Positions 20,567 through 32,310 of a stretch of DNA of 64,000 bases are shown piece by piece. The translations under genes were made by a program, and so were the position numbers. This DNA is from Saccharina japonica (lineage: Eukaryota > Sar > Phaeophyceae > Laminariales > Laminariaceae), in contig MEHQ01002854.1 in NCBI GenBank assembly GCA_008828725.1, positions 21,820 to 85,819 on the forward strand, given 5' to 3'. The stretch's first letter is position 1; every line of letters begins with the position of its first letter. Below the pieces are notes generated by a model. The model was given only the letters and a program-made list of their open reading frames with translations. It made no database searches and had not been told where the DNA came from.

Positions 20567-21007
20567 ACAGCCGATTTTCCAAATTGAGAACTGCTTTTCC
20601 GATGAGAATGAAAATCGAAAATATTATTTTTTGATTTGTAAGAGATGTACTTCCCTTACAGTCATTTTTTTCACTGTAAACTATTGTCATTTTTGACACC
20701 CGTCGATGACAAAAAAAAAAAAGAAATCGGCATCGGCCGTCTAAAGATATCGAGGATCCCAGAAAGTCTGTATTTATGGGCGAGGGACCTCGCTCATAAA
20801 GGCAGATTCCCTTAAATCCTTGATTTTTCGAGCCTGTCAAGGCCGATTTCATTTTTTTTTCGTGGATCGATACCTACCATCGAGGAACATATTTTCTAGG
20901 TCAGATTTTGATCGTGAGCCAAATACAACTCTTGAACAATAACAAAGTACTAAAATCGATTTTCATTGTCATCGGAAAGGCAATTCTCAATTAGGAAAAT
21001 CGGCTGT
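20567..21007. mobile_element. ACAGCCGATTTTC palindromic MITE, full copy 1
   Basis: 441 bp with inverted ends of about 50 bp (ACAGCCGATTTTCC ... GGAAAATCGGCTGT). Inside are a GGCGAGGGACCTCGC mini-palindrome, GTGACACCC-like and GTAGGTATCGATCCAC-type boxes. No reading frame of note. Three further copies lie at 21717, 37396 and 62908. Confidence 0.85.
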
Positions 21008-21716
21008 TAATAGGTGCTGTCCCCGATGAGTTATAACGGGGGGCGCACAGTAAATAGGACCAAATATTGTTAGTAAAAGTAGGGAAATGTATAGGTTTGT
21101 ATGCGTACCCTACACTGTAGGTCCTATTCACTATGGCTCCCTGTAGTAGTTACAATGCAAGGAGTCGTACGTAGGGCACGAGCGCAGCACATGACCACAT
21201 GCCTACCTACCTACTACCTCCCTGTGTACCTGTCACTGCTGGGCGTTCACTAAAACGCTGCTCGTAGTAGACGGTTGCTAACAGCCAATTTTTACACATT
21301 TATTTATCCTTCCATTTTTTAGTGTAGGGGGCGGACAGACAAGAGGTCGAATCGCGTACGTATGCTATATGTACTGTTGTAACATTTTTTTTTGAGTTTT
21401 GAGAGCTTTCAGAGAATTGGTCACAACACTATACAGCAATCCCACGGCATAGGGGTACCACTTTTAGGCTCAATATTTTCTGACCGGTTGTTGTGCTCCT
21501 CACGCGGGTAACCACCGGATACTGTTAGTATTTCACTGGTATATTTGTTTTTGGGCTACCGCATTGTTGGAAGGTTTGGTCGGGTTGCGCAAACGAATGT
21601 TTCCGAAGCCATGTTCCGGGTGAGATATTGAGCTCCTCATTTAAGGAGCTCAGAAAATTCTGCTGCGCCCCTATCGTGGGATGATTCTATATATACACAC
21701 ACAAAATTGTGACATA
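21008..21716. other. Noncoding, no gene seen
   Basis: Contains a GTAGGTCCTATTCACTATG echo of the 19905-20165 patch and a self-complementary GAGCTCCT ... AGGAGCTC near 21631-21653. Nothing codes. Confidence 0.4.
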
Positions 21717-22029
21717 ACAGCCGATTTTCCTAATAATTGAGAATTGCCTTTCCGATGAGAATGGAAATCGATTTTAGTACTTTGTTATTGGTTAAGAGTT
21801 GTATTTCGCTCACGATCAAAAATTGACCTAGAAAATATGTTCCTCTATGGTAGGTATCGATCCACGAAACAAAAAAATGAAATCGGCCTCGACAAGCTCG
21901 AAAAATCAAGGATTTAAGGGAATTTGCATTTATGAGCGAGGTCCCTCGCCCATAAATACAGATTTTCTGGGATCCTCGATATCTTGAGACTGCCGATGTC
22001 GATTTCGTTTTTTTTTTTGTCATCGACGG
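21717..22029. mobile_element. ACAGCCGATTTTC MITE, truncated copy 2
   Basis: Orientation is opposite to copy 1. It begins with the inverted end and stops after about 313 bp at GTCATCGACGG, next to the single undetermined base at 22030. Confidence 0.8.
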
Positions 22030-22030
22030 N
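22030..22030. other. Undetermined base (N)
   Basis: The only N in the window. It lies exactly at the broken edge of a MITE copy, so the join may be an assembly artefact rather than a biological junction. Confidence 0.95.
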
Positions 22031-22634
22031 TATATTCTTATTGTTACTGTACAAGGAAGGGCCTTGTGTTTTCAGTGTTGTTCTTTTTGCCTCTTGTGCC
22101 ACCAAATCAAAGACAAAATCGCTAAATAATACTTATTTGAAACTTGCCCCTGGACTCGAAACATCTCCAACCCCAGCGATATCAATAACGGACGGGAGTT
22201 CCAACCCCCTTTCCCCCCCAGTCAGATGTTTTTCTATCGTGGTGCTAGCGTGGTATCGAGTTGAGCCTTAAGCGTCGAACCTGCGTCGTTGTTCGTATTG
22301 GTAATAATGAGTCTTGGTAACCAAAAGCAACACAAATAAACAAAGCATGCATGCACCGAAGAGTTGGTCAACTCTTCGCGAAACATTGCTTGTTCATTCG
22401 CAGCATGGCGTTTCCTTCATCTCCGCCCACAAGGGAGGTTGGTGAAACCGTGGCGACGGGGTCTTGCTCGTCCACCCCCTCCCCTCGCCCGCCTCATAAT
22501 ACGTCGCATATATGTATGTGTATGTGCCCGACTGACCTGCCCTCCCCACGCCCTCCCCACAAAGTATAAGCGAACGTAATTACAGTAGTAAAATAATCCA
22601 CCCCCCCTTTACCCCTACTGCCCCCTTCCTTTAT

Positions 22635-23125
22635 TTGACTACAGCCGTGCACGATATGAGTACACCCCCCCGACATGCTCCGTGACCGGCATTGTAGGGA
22701 TGCGAGGGTCTATGGTCATACGACTACGGCCATGCATGAAAATGAAGTACACCCCCCCTCTTCGCGCTTGAAGCTGTCATCCATGTGCAAGTCCGCCTGA
22801 CGAGCGGTTCTTAGTAGGATGCAGCTCACCCTTCATGCGACTCGCCCAACACCTCACGGCGCTTCGCGCTTGGTGCTAGCAATGTCTGCCTGGTCGGTGA
22901 AAACCCGACATGCTCCATCCCGGCATTGTAGGGATGCGAGGGTCTATCGTCATACGACTACGGCCATGCATGAATATGAAGTACACCCCCCCCCCTCTTC
23001 GCGCTTGGTATAAGCAATGTCTTCCTGGTTGGTGAAAGCCCAACGTGCTCCGTCCCGACGTTGTAGGGATGCGAGGGTCTATGGCCGTAAGACTACGGCC
23101 GTGCACGACATGAGTACACCCTATT
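22635..23125 (+). repeat. Tandem repeat of about 90-140 bp units
   Basis: Three to four diverged units, each with TTGTAGGGATGCGAGGGTCT, a GACTACGGCC box, a CATGAATATGAAGTACACC box followed by a C-run, and TTCGCGCTTG. The frame reading MHGRSLTAIDPRIPT is the repeat itself, not a gene. Confidence 0.75.
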
Positions 23126-23261
23126 TCGACCCCCCCACCTGCTGCCCCTTTAACCTCCCTGCTCGTTCGTGATGCAATAGGGTAGATTGTGGGAGATTGT
23201 GATATATGCTAGTACGTCCGGTGTCCTGACTCCCGGGTCCTACGAGCAACCTACTCTAGTA

Positions 23262-23310
23262 CTGTTGTTGTTGTTGTTGTTGTTGCTGTTGTTGTTGTTG
23301 TTGTTGTTGC

Positions 23311-23362
<52 letters not shown>

Positions 23363-23398
23363 GCCGCTAGCCTGTTGTGTTGTTGCTGCTGCTGCTGC
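23262..23398 (+). repeat. TTG trinucleotide microsatellite
   Basis: About 100 bp of nearly pure (TTG)n with a few CTG interruptions, then a short (CTG)n. It translates to poly-Leu or poly-Asn in either direction and is not coding. Confidence 0.95.
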
Positions 23399-23831
23399 TA
23401 CCCTGCTGGGCCGACGCTGCGGCATCTATTATAAGTGTAATTGCGCGGTCCTGCCCAGTATGTACGGAAATAAACCCCTCTGACACCCATACGATTGTTT
23501 TGCGGAAGTATGTACTGCCATGTATACCTACACACACAGCAGAGTATACACGTATGTATGTATATATGCTACGAGTTGATGATACTCGTACAGTAGTAAA
23601 AAAAGGATTCAAGCCAAAATCAGGTACACCTGGTCACTTTGGTGCCAAAAACAGGTACTACACTAAAACCAAGTACAAAGCAGCCGCTAGGACACACCTG
23701 CCATTGGCCAGCCTAACCTCGTACCTGATTTTGGCATGAAATAAATAGTCAGGTACACCTGGATTCGTCTACTGTAGTATTTTGTTTTGCTTTCAACTGA
23801 TTTTGGCGAATTTTGAGAGGCGCCTGTTCCA

Positions 23832-24101
23832 CTCTTATCCCCCAAATCGTACCAGATAAAGTACCAAATATGTTATGATTTCTTGCTGTTTTTACGTGTT
23901 TTTGGGTGTTTTTTTAATCAAATCACGAGAACCCGTCGACCCAACCCAGCCCTAACCCCAACCCCAACCCTAGTCCAGACTAAGGCTTGACCCGTGCGCG
24001 GCTTCGCCGCGCGTTTTGGACGATCTGAAAAAAATGTGCGGACCACCACAAAAACCGTAATATATTTGGTACTTTATCTGGTACGATTTGTGGGACAAGA
24101 G
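23832..24101. mobile_element. 270-bp MITE with CCAAATCGTACCAGATAAAG ends
   Basis: The left end at 23832 carries AAATCGTACCAGATAAAGTA, and its reverse complement lies at about 24065-24090, giving inverted repeats of about 38 bp. The core holds a telomere-like CCCTAACCCCAACCCC stretch and a GCGCGGCTTCGCCGCGC hairpin. No coding capacity. Confidence 0.7.
23936..23975 (+). repeat. Interstitial telomere-like repeat
   Basis: Degenerate CCCTAACCCCAACCCCAACC run inside the MITE above. It is too short and internal to be a telomere. Confidence 0.6.
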
Positions 24102-25300
24102 CTCTGGCAAAGGCTACTGAATTTTGAGCCAATCAGAGGCCATACGTACACTGTCTCCTATACGCCCGAAACGAAGACATCACCACACTACGTGCATACG
24201 ATCCGCCGCAACGACTACATAATAACGTATCATAACGCGCGCATACAGATGAACCTGTTGTTGTAAGATTTAGGTACTGCTGCTTGCTGACACGGTACGG
24301 AAAGCGAGCAGTTCAGTCTCAAATTAACTCGATGGTTTGTTCGTATGCTATCAATGTGGCTACGAGTACGATTATATACATACATACCTCGTACAAGAAT
24401 ACGGAAATACACGTCGTAGGAGTGAGTGTGATCAAGAAAACAATGAAAGCATACGACAGATATTAATACCCGTTCTGAAAATAACATGCAACATTTATCA
24501 AGAGCTTCGAGGACACACACATTCGCTATCGTTCTGCTGTTCAGGCGCAAATTCAAAAGTATGTTTTTTGTGGCAAGTTCTTTCGAGTGTTGGTGGTTGT
24601 TGTTCCTTTTTCTGGTTAATATGTTAATATGTTTGGACGTGGTGGGAGGGAGATCTCGCTGACGCTCCGCGTCACCTGCGGCTTCACACTTCGGCTTATC
24701 GCGTGCCGTCACCCTTGGTGCCGCATCTCCCTCCTTCGTCCGCTCTCGGGTAAATCGTAAGCAGTCTCGAAGACCGAGTACGTACGTAAATGGTCCAGTA
24801 CCTAAATCGTCCAGTACCATTCAAACGTCTCCACCCTCTCGGTCAATTCGATTATGCTTACTGTTTGCCCCAGATTGTCTTCGTCCTTCGATATGTCATG
24901 TCTAGTTATCTACCCCAGTTTGTCTACAGTACTCGTCTACCTGAATGTCTATGGCCACAGCCTCTCCTTCGGAAGGTGGGTTGTTTCTTGTCGCTGGTGC
25001 GTGTCCCGATTTCAGCTCCGTGTCCTTAAATCTCGCCCGCAGTAGGCGAGGCGTTCCCTGGCACTGATGGGCGACACTTCGGTACTTACAACCAATATTT
25101 CTCTTTATTATTTCTCACAGCCAAAAAGTCCTGAAAAACACCGTTCGTGGCGTGCGTTTTTTACTTGGTTTTAGTAAATACCTGATTTTGGCTCAAATGG
25201 ATCAGGTATACCTGATTTTGGCATTTTCCCTAAAAACAAAATGCATTGAGAAAGAAACATTCGACCTGTGGATTACCTTACAGTATGTGCTCCTGCTGCA
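24102..25300. other. No gene supported
   Basis: A minus-strand frame of 196 codons (24820-24230) is open, but it has no recognisable domain and is rich in simple motifs. A GCTGACGCTCCGCGTCACC patch (24658-24676) is compact and GC-rich. CCTGATTTTGGC-type boxes at about 23720 and 25180-25225 suggest scattered repeat pieces. Confidence 0.35.
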
Positions 25301-25329
25301 TCGTAACATATACCGCTCGATACTGCGAG

Positions 25330-25660
25330 TATATTACCTGTTGAGCTACAGGGGTAAAATATCGATCGATTACCCAGCTCAGGGTCTTCCTTGTAACACT
25401 CTCCCCCCCCCCGAACGGCGTTTGTTTTTGGACGCCGGTACCGCATATCATACGGCCGTACATTGACCTACCCGCTTAGTTTCAATACCTGGGGAACCAG
25501 GGAGACGTGTATTTTAGGGACGCACGCAAGCGTTTTTACGAAAGAAACGTTCGAAGTGAAATTCGAACCCGTGTCCTCGACGACGTCAAATGTGAAGGTG
25601 TTAGCTGTTGAGCTATAAGGGTAAAGGATTGATCGATCACCCAGCCCAGGGGGATCCTTA
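25330..25660 (-). repeat. tRNA-derived repeat (SINE-like), two partial copies
   Basis: On the minus strand one copy (25619 to 25565) has an A-box-like TAGCTCAACAGC and, about 45 bases on, a B-box-like GGGTTCGAATTTC, the spacing of a tRNA promoter. The second copy (25352 downward) has TAGCTCAACAGG but no B box. Both are preceded by a CAGCCCAGGG / CAGCTCAGGG box. The stems do not fold well, so they are decayed SINE heads rather than tRNA genes. Confidence 0.5.
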
Positions 25661-26082
25661 TAATAATACGAGTAAAACCCTCGATTTGTTATATCTCGTA
25701 TTGACTGTACGTATTAATAGTAGGGCCATCAAATCGAGGGAAAAAGACCCAAACTATTAATATTAATAGTAACGTTTGCAACCCTAGAGAGGTAGTAATG
25801 CGGGCGGAACTTCCGAAATCCCCAACCCCCACCACCAGTCAGCCTTTATTTTTATGGACATTCTAGTGTTTGTTCATCACGCGCCAGGTGTGGCTTCTGG
25901 TTGAGCGCCGAATCTGAGTCGTGTTGCACGTAAGCAACACGATCGTGCAACATGATGAGCTCTTCAAGTGTTCAGGGGATTGATTTTAATTCTTAATATT
26001 GCGTCACTTCGTGGAGGTTACCTGATTTCTAGATTGTGGAAACATAGCGTGTGGCGAGCGAGTGCGTAACACAACAAAAAAA

Positions 26083-26255
26083 TCATAATATTAAAAAGGA
26101 AAAACATAATAAAAAAAATAAAAAAAAAATATAATAAAAAAAAAAAAAAAAAAAAAAATACATAAAAAAAATAATAAATAAAAAGGAAAATAATAAATAA
26201 AAAACCAAAAATAATAATAAAAAAAAAAAAAAATAAAAACAAAAATATAATAGTA
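26083..26255 (+). repeat. A-rich low-complexity tract
   Basis: About 170 bp of poly(A) broken by single T, G or C. It could be an old retroposon tail or slippage product. The poly-Phe/Ile frame on the other strand is spurious. Confidence 0.9.
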
Positions 26256-26749
26256 ATACTACTTCATTATAGTATGCGGCTCATTGTGAGTAATACATAG
26301 AGTTAGTATGTTAGCCGAAGTGCTAAATAACTTACCTGATCGATAAACACTATTAATAACATTATGTGAATGTGTTGGCTTGTTAATATGCAAATTATCT
26401 ACCAGGTAGGTACTCGTGGTAACGCAAAGTACATCTTCAATCGAACATCAACAATATGTTATACTGCTGTGTTGTCAGCTCGTACGTGCGATGCAGATTT
26501 ACTTGTAACACATGATAAACGAATGGATAAGGTACCTATAATAGATGGATAGCAAACTGGTGGGGCTTCCTGTTTCCCAGGCGTTATTTTGAGGAGATCA
26601 CTCCTGAATATCCCCTGTTTCTGGATTAAAAACAACGGAGGCGTTATTTCTACAGGGGGTGCGATGCTATCCTTCCCTCCCGGGGGTATTGTTGTAGGTG
26701 TGCCTCCTTGCGAGAGGGTCTAATGAAGTCCTGTAAACAACGGACATTA

Positions 26750-27620
26750 CGATACTCCGCGACCCCGCTTCAAGGGTAAACTTGTAACAAACACATACAT
26801 ACATGTTACGTACACAAGAGCCCAGGACAGTAACATATCAACGTTATTATTATTATCTTTGCCATCCGACAATGTGCATCATATGTTTTAATGCAATAAC
26901 AGGCCCATCCGTCGGGTCATAACGTAGTGTTACGCCCAGTTGTCATTCATGGCAACGTGCTAACGTAACTTTACAAGTCACATCGCCAATGCGAGTAACA
27001 TACTAACATAATGCTACACCCCCCCCGACATTTAATTAATATCCTAACATACTGTAGTGTTACATCGCGAGCAGCTCCCAATATAAACGTCAAATGTTAC
27101 TTTATCCGATCTCAAGGAAGACTATGGGGGGCTCAAATATCGTTTGAATAACATAATAAGTGTCGTGTCCTGGAAAAGACGATACTCGCTCTTAACGTTC
27201 GGGCTGTATGCCTAACACTACATATACACTGAACCCTAGCACAATGTCGGAAGAGTGTTATGCCTAGTGTCTCCCACATCATAACAACATTATTATGATC
27301 GGAAGTTAGCAAATTGGGGTGGCAGTGCATGTTAGGCTGACAACGTACGGGTCCGGGATAAATGCTAACATAATGCATAGTGTTACGATGTTAATAATAG
27401 TACACGTACCGGTCACGGCGTAACATCATGCTACCGTACCCGCGCCGCCGAGATCGAGGTGAAACCATAACGTTGACGTGTTAAAATATTCTCTGATATC
27501 CATCTAACACTACTATGTTACCGCGTCACGCGATTGCCCCTCCACTGCTATTAATAACACTCTGTTAGGACGTGATCATGCCGCTGCGCTAGCCCCCATA
27601 ACGTAGATAATGAGTGTTAT
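26750..27620. repeat. TAACA/TGTTA motif-rich region
   Basis: Motifs TAACA, TGTTA and GTAAC recur every 20-40 bp on both strands (GTAACATACTAACATAATGC, TAGTGTTACGATGTTAATAA). No gene or clear ends are seen. It resembles the subterminal motif arrays of the other elements in this window. Confidence 0.5.
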
Positions 27621-27820
27621 CCGAGTTTTACGTTGTTCAAGGTGTGAAAGGTTTAGTGATGGTTTTTGGGGCCTTGTATACTTGATTATTTCACGCATAC
27701 GTAACCGTTGGTTGTTTTGTGCATACAAGGGCTCTGCGTGGACTCCGGCATTCGACGTCACCTATGCTTCGGGTATAAGGCAGGGCCGGGAATCGAATTG
27801 TCCCCCTGGACAATCTAGTA

Positions 27821-30276
27821 CAGTACAGGACACCTAATAAGAAACAGGCTAATAAGAAAGCCAGGCTGACATTTCCCAAAAAATAAGAAAGACGCGAGGC
27901 TGGGCCCCCGCTGCAAAATAAGAAAGGCCTATTACCCCCCTGGGGCGAATCCCCGACGCCTTCGGGAAAACCTGCTGCCTGCCCCTGGTGGTCGCGAGTA
28001 ACATCTTTCAGGTTTTCAGCGAACATAGTTTTTCAATTTTGTGACCGTTACAGCAGTGTGTACTCGTAGATTTTATTGTTTTTTGAACGAATTTTGTTTT
28101 TTACGGTTTCAATTTTTCCAATTTGTTTCACCCCCCCCAAAACACTGTTTTTCGATGCGGACACCCAAAAATTGTACTGGGTATATGTTTTTAAACATCC
28201 CCGCAGGGAAGAGAGGGAGGAGCGAGGGCAAGAGCAGCCTGTAGTACTGTAGCTGTAGCAGACCGAGGACACAGATCTTGCGGCCCTTATTTTGCCAATG
28301 GCGTTCACGGCCAGACTCACATTGGGTGAATTGAGACACAAGGGGAGCCTTGAATACGCAGCAGTTCGATGAGCAAAACAGCGCCGCGCGCGAAGGCGGG
28401 GTTTCCGCAGAAACATTTTCCAGCCTTGACACGCTGTGGGGGCTACGATCTGACGGCTCCCACAACGAAGAGGAGTAAAACCGCGAGCTCGGGGAGCCTC
28501 TTCGTTTAATCCGACCAATGCGATCGGACGCGAGTGGCTCGACAACTGCACGCATGCCAGGGCCGCAGTCTCCGGCGAGACCCACACCGTCGAAAGTGGG
28601 CAGAGCCCAAGCACGTGCTGCTGCTGGCTTGGAACATATCGTCAACGCGTTCATCAGGGGCTCGCAGACACAGTCGGTGAGTTGGTCCTGCTCCCTTGCA
28701 CAACCCATAGTGCACTGCTTTACAGCAGCGCTAGCACAGGAGTCCGTGAGGTAATCCTGCCACAGTACTGATGCTATCAGCGTGCACGGATGAGGTGGAG
28801 CCGGTCGATGCAGGATACGGGCGGCTGGTCAAGTTGGGTGCGGAGAAGACTCTCGAGACATGGTTGGAGAAGGTTGACAACGTGGAAACGTGGGATACCA
28901 ACAAGCTGTCTGCCTCCGACCGTAGGGTCTTGTTACGCACTGGGTGGGTGAGGCCATCGAAAACGTTGATTCGAACCAGCTGTAACGTAGAAGCCTGTTA
29001 GGAAAAGACTGGGCTTGCGATGAAAGCAGACGGTACCGACGATAACCTCATCAACCTCGAAGGCCTGGACGGGCCGCACACGTTCATGGGCGCCGATGAC
29101 GGCAAGGAACTCCCGGATGACGTGGAGCCCTTTACTCCAGCGGATGTAGACCATCTCGAAGGGTCGAGCTACGAGGATGGCGAGGACTAAAGAGACTAAA
29201 CAAAGGGTGACAGCACCGGGAGACTTCGTGGATCGGAAGACGTAGCTATGCTTAACGATGATGACGACCACGACGCTGATGAAAATGCACTGCCCCTGGG
29301 ATGCCCACCGGGTTATGCCTTTGTCCGCTCACCTCCTCCGGCCCTCGACGCATCACTCGTGAAGCGGCACATCATGCTGTGCCGGGTTTTGGGATGGGTG
29401 AAGGGTTTCCTCACACGACGGGCACGGGCACGGACGCGCCAGGAGTACGACTATAGGGTGTTAATCGTGCGAACCGCCACGACATTCAGTATGAGGCTTC
29501 CACTCGGGAAGTACACTGCTGTTGACGAGGCCGCAGCAAAAGCTTCGGGGGTGCTACTGGGTGGGCCTACTTCGCTCTCTAGAAGCTACTGGCGCCACCG
29601 CAGGGAGTGGGCAACAGGGACGTCGACCAGGGTGGTCGCACTGGACGTGGCAAGGAGGATAACGATGAGGGGAACAATGCCAGCGAGGATGAGAGACAGG
29701 AAGGGAGGGGAGGGGGGGGGGAGATTGTTACAGCGAAGAAAGCGGTTTTATAGAGAACAGTAGCAGCAGCAGCAGTGGCAGTGAAAGTGACAAGAAGGGG
29801 CAGCAGCGGATAAAGAGTGGCAGGGGGGGGATGACGAGGCAGGGAGGAAGGATCGGGTGTGCGAGGTGTAGATGTCCACAGCGATAGTGATCTCGTAGAG
29901 GGCAGCTTTCCGAAAGCGAGGAAGAGGGTGAAGGCGGGGAAGAGATTTCGGACTATTGATTCACGCAAAGGGAAGGGACGAAAACGGAAACGTTCCAACT
30001 CCGTTGCCGAGCACGTTTCCTTGGCGTCAGTGCCCCCCGGTAAGATTACACGCGAACCAGTTCGGACGCCGAACGTGCGCAAGCGCAATCAGTGAGCGGC
30101 GTACGGTCAATGTCGATATTAATATGAGTTATAAAAAAAATTAAACCAGCTCGATTTTTTATTTCTGCCCGGAAACATGAGAAAGAGCCTCAATAAGAAA
30201 GAGGCTCATAAAATGACAAATATAGGAAATCCAGGCTGAACCCAGATTCCTGTTTCTTATTAGGTGTCCTGTACTG
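27821..30276. mobile_element. 2.46-kb TA-target DNA transposon with CAGTACAGGACACC ends
   Basis: Inverted ends of 28 bp, beginning CAGTACAGGACACCTAATAA, flanked by TA on both sides (27819-27820 and 30277-30278), as in Tc1/mariner-type elements. AATAAGAAA motifs cluster at both ends (four on the left, at least two on the right). The interior carries a decayed gene on the plus strand (28505-29763). A 178-bp element at 62406 shares the TTTCTTAT end motif and the CAGCCTAA.CC box. Confidence 0.75.
28505..29763 (+). pseudogene. Decayed transposon-borne gene
   Basis: From 28771 one frame stays mostly open across about 1 kb, broken by stops at 28999 (after CNVEAC), at about 29188 (after SYEDGED) and shortly after. 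Acidic linkers (NDDDDHDADENA) precede a basic segment, SLVKRHIMLCRVLGWVKGFL, then MRLPLGKYTAVDEAAAKASG. A separate 79-codon frame lies at 28518-28754. Position inside the inverted ends suggests a transposase or accessory protein. I cannot see a DDE triad and do not name the family. A minus-strand frame (28708-28109) overlaps and is less convincing. Confidence 0.45.
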
Positions 30277-31380
30277 TAGTTGCATACAAATAAAATGAGA
30301 CATACATACATGCGCATCATACCTGATACGTGCATTTATGCCAGTATATATGGGACACATGGATATGGAAATATAATATTCATTAATGTATTGCCAAGGG
30401 TTGACTGGGCTTTGATTGCCTGTTTATCAGGCTGGGGTTGGAGATCGTGATCGCATGAAGTGTCGATTCTGGAAAATCGTTATCCACTGTTGGTTAGGCC
30501 GATTTCCCATTCTGTATAATCGAGATCAAATGTCGTGACTGCTTGCAAAAAATTCACCCTTATCCCCTTGCCGCCCAAGCCATCGAGGCAAAAGGTTGCA
30601 TTTATGTCAGTCTGGGACTGGCGTCGTCTCAATACTGTACCGGTGTATCTTAAGTTAGCAAAACAGAGAGGTAAACGAGGAATAATGTCTGCACAGCAGT
30701 GACAGCAGCAGAAATAATAAGAATCGACGGTAGGAGGAGTGTAGAGGGATAGAGGACCGGCACGCTGTATCATCGATCGCCATCGCATGGTGGAGAAGGG
30801 TTTGCACAGCAACGCACGACATGTTTTCGGCCGCTGTCTATTAAATAATTTTGACAAACGTGGTACACGTACACACACACATGTATATGAAGCTGCACGT
30901 ACGCGTACGAAGTAATAGTATACGAAGTATATATATTATACATACATGCTCGTTATGCACTGCGAATAGGGAACATGGGCATCGACTCTTCGGAGCAGAC
31001 GATGCAAGGGCTGACAAAATTTGACTCCTGTATCCTGTATGAAACTACTCCAGTTATTTTAAAAAGTCACCCCTTTGTGTTTGGGACTACCCCCCCCCCC
31101 TGTCAAGATTCAAAGAAACGCTCGATATGCCACCCTAAATCCAAGATTGTGCCTACTTCTCGCCTCTCTATCTCTGCCGCCGCACGCGTTCGCGGCGAGG
31201 TAAGCGGGGGGAACGAAGGGCGAGGGGGGTCGAAACCGATCCTCGGAGAGAGCGCCCGAAGAAATGAAAAAACCCTCGAGATATTGAGGTGCCGAGATTC
31301 CGATACTGAAGCCGGCCCGGAATTAAAAATATTTATCGTGCGCGCTTCAGGGTTGGACCAACATTAAATTATATACATTT
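30277..31380. other. No gene supported
   Basis: A minus-strand frame at 30878-30480 has no recognisable motif. A C-run at about 31090 and a GC-rich patch at about 31160-31260 are the only landmarks. Confidence 0.35.
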
Positions 31381-31467
31381 ATATATATGGAGATGATGGA
31401 AATTAAAGGACGAAATCCAAACATAGGTATATCTAGGCATTTTGAGCCATTCCTGTATATAGGTAAA

Positions 31468-32010
31468 CTACATATTGCACTCAGGAACGATTTCCTGGTC
31501 CTCCCTCTGCTTGCCCAGTGCCCGATCGCACCTACTACTGTCTTGTTGGCTAAACAATTCCAGGCACACTTCTCTGTCGCTATTCAAGTTGGGCTTCACC
31601 TAGTTTTGGCTTCAATCGTACCTATAAATGGCCCAACCCGTACTTACAAAAGACCTCTTGCCTAAGGAGCGCTACACCTAGCCAACAGCATAGTTTCTTT
31701 TGTTTTTTTACTGCGTGTACTACAGTACTGTAATCCGTGTTACGATACACGTTGCCCTTCAAAGGGCGATTTTGTCACATGTTCGTGATTTTTGTTGACA
31801 GCTCGCGTCACCTGGTACCGACAGCCCTGTGGCCATATTTCAGTTTCTCACAAGGGGGCCCAAATGCGCAATTTAGGGGTACAACCGAACCAAACAATGT
31901 GTGAAGCCCAACTTGAGAAAGGTGCACCTTGAACGTTTCGGCCAATATTTGATACGATCGGGCGCTGGCCAAACCGAGGGAGAACCAGGAAGCATTTCCC
32001 AGAGTGTAGT
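31468..32010. repeat. Diverged inverted repeat (arms of about 160 bp)
   Basis: The left arm (31468-31640) and right arm (32010-31855) are inverted copies: CTGGTCCTCCCTCTGCTTGC against CTGGTTCTCCCTCGGTTTGG, and both contain CAAGTTGGGCTTCAC. The spacer is about 215 bp. It may be a foldback element. No target duplication is evident. Confidence 0.6.
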
Positions 32011-32026
32011 ATTTCATGTACCTAGG

Positions 32027-32310
32027 CAGCCCACGGACAGGCCACGGACAGGCCACGGACAGGCCACGGGTATCCCACGGGCATCCCACGGGCACCCCAC
32101 TGAAAGATCACGGGCGGCCCACGGGCAGCCCATGGGCATCCCAAAGACAGCCCGCTGGCAGCCCACCGACAGCCCACGGGCAACCTACGGACAGCCCACG
32201 GGCAGCCCATGGGCAGCCCACAGATAGCTCACGTGCAGCCCACGGACAGCCCGCGCACAGCCCACAGATAGCTCACGGGCAGCCAACAGGAAGCCCACGT
32301 GCAGGACTCG
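32027..32310 (+). repeat. CCACGGGCAG minisatellite
   Basis: About 28 loosely repeated units of 10-11 bp (CCCACGGGCAGC variants), directly beside the inverted repeat. The GQPTDSPRAAHGQPT peptide is the repeat read as protein. Confidence 0.85.

Noticed and set aside
23187-23483. Poly-Leu / poly-Asn frames
   Set aside because: Translation of a TTG microsatellite.
24230-24820. 196-codon minus-strand frame
   Set aside because: No domain, no repeat conservation, no splice support; composition changes abruptly along its length.
26018-26242. Minus-strand Phe/Ile-rich frame
   Set aside because: Translation of a poly(A) tract; no gene.
28109-28708. 199-codon minus-strand frame in the TA transposon
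   Set aside because: No recognisable motif; the plus strand has the better-supported acidic-then-basic coding pattern. Kept only as an alternative.
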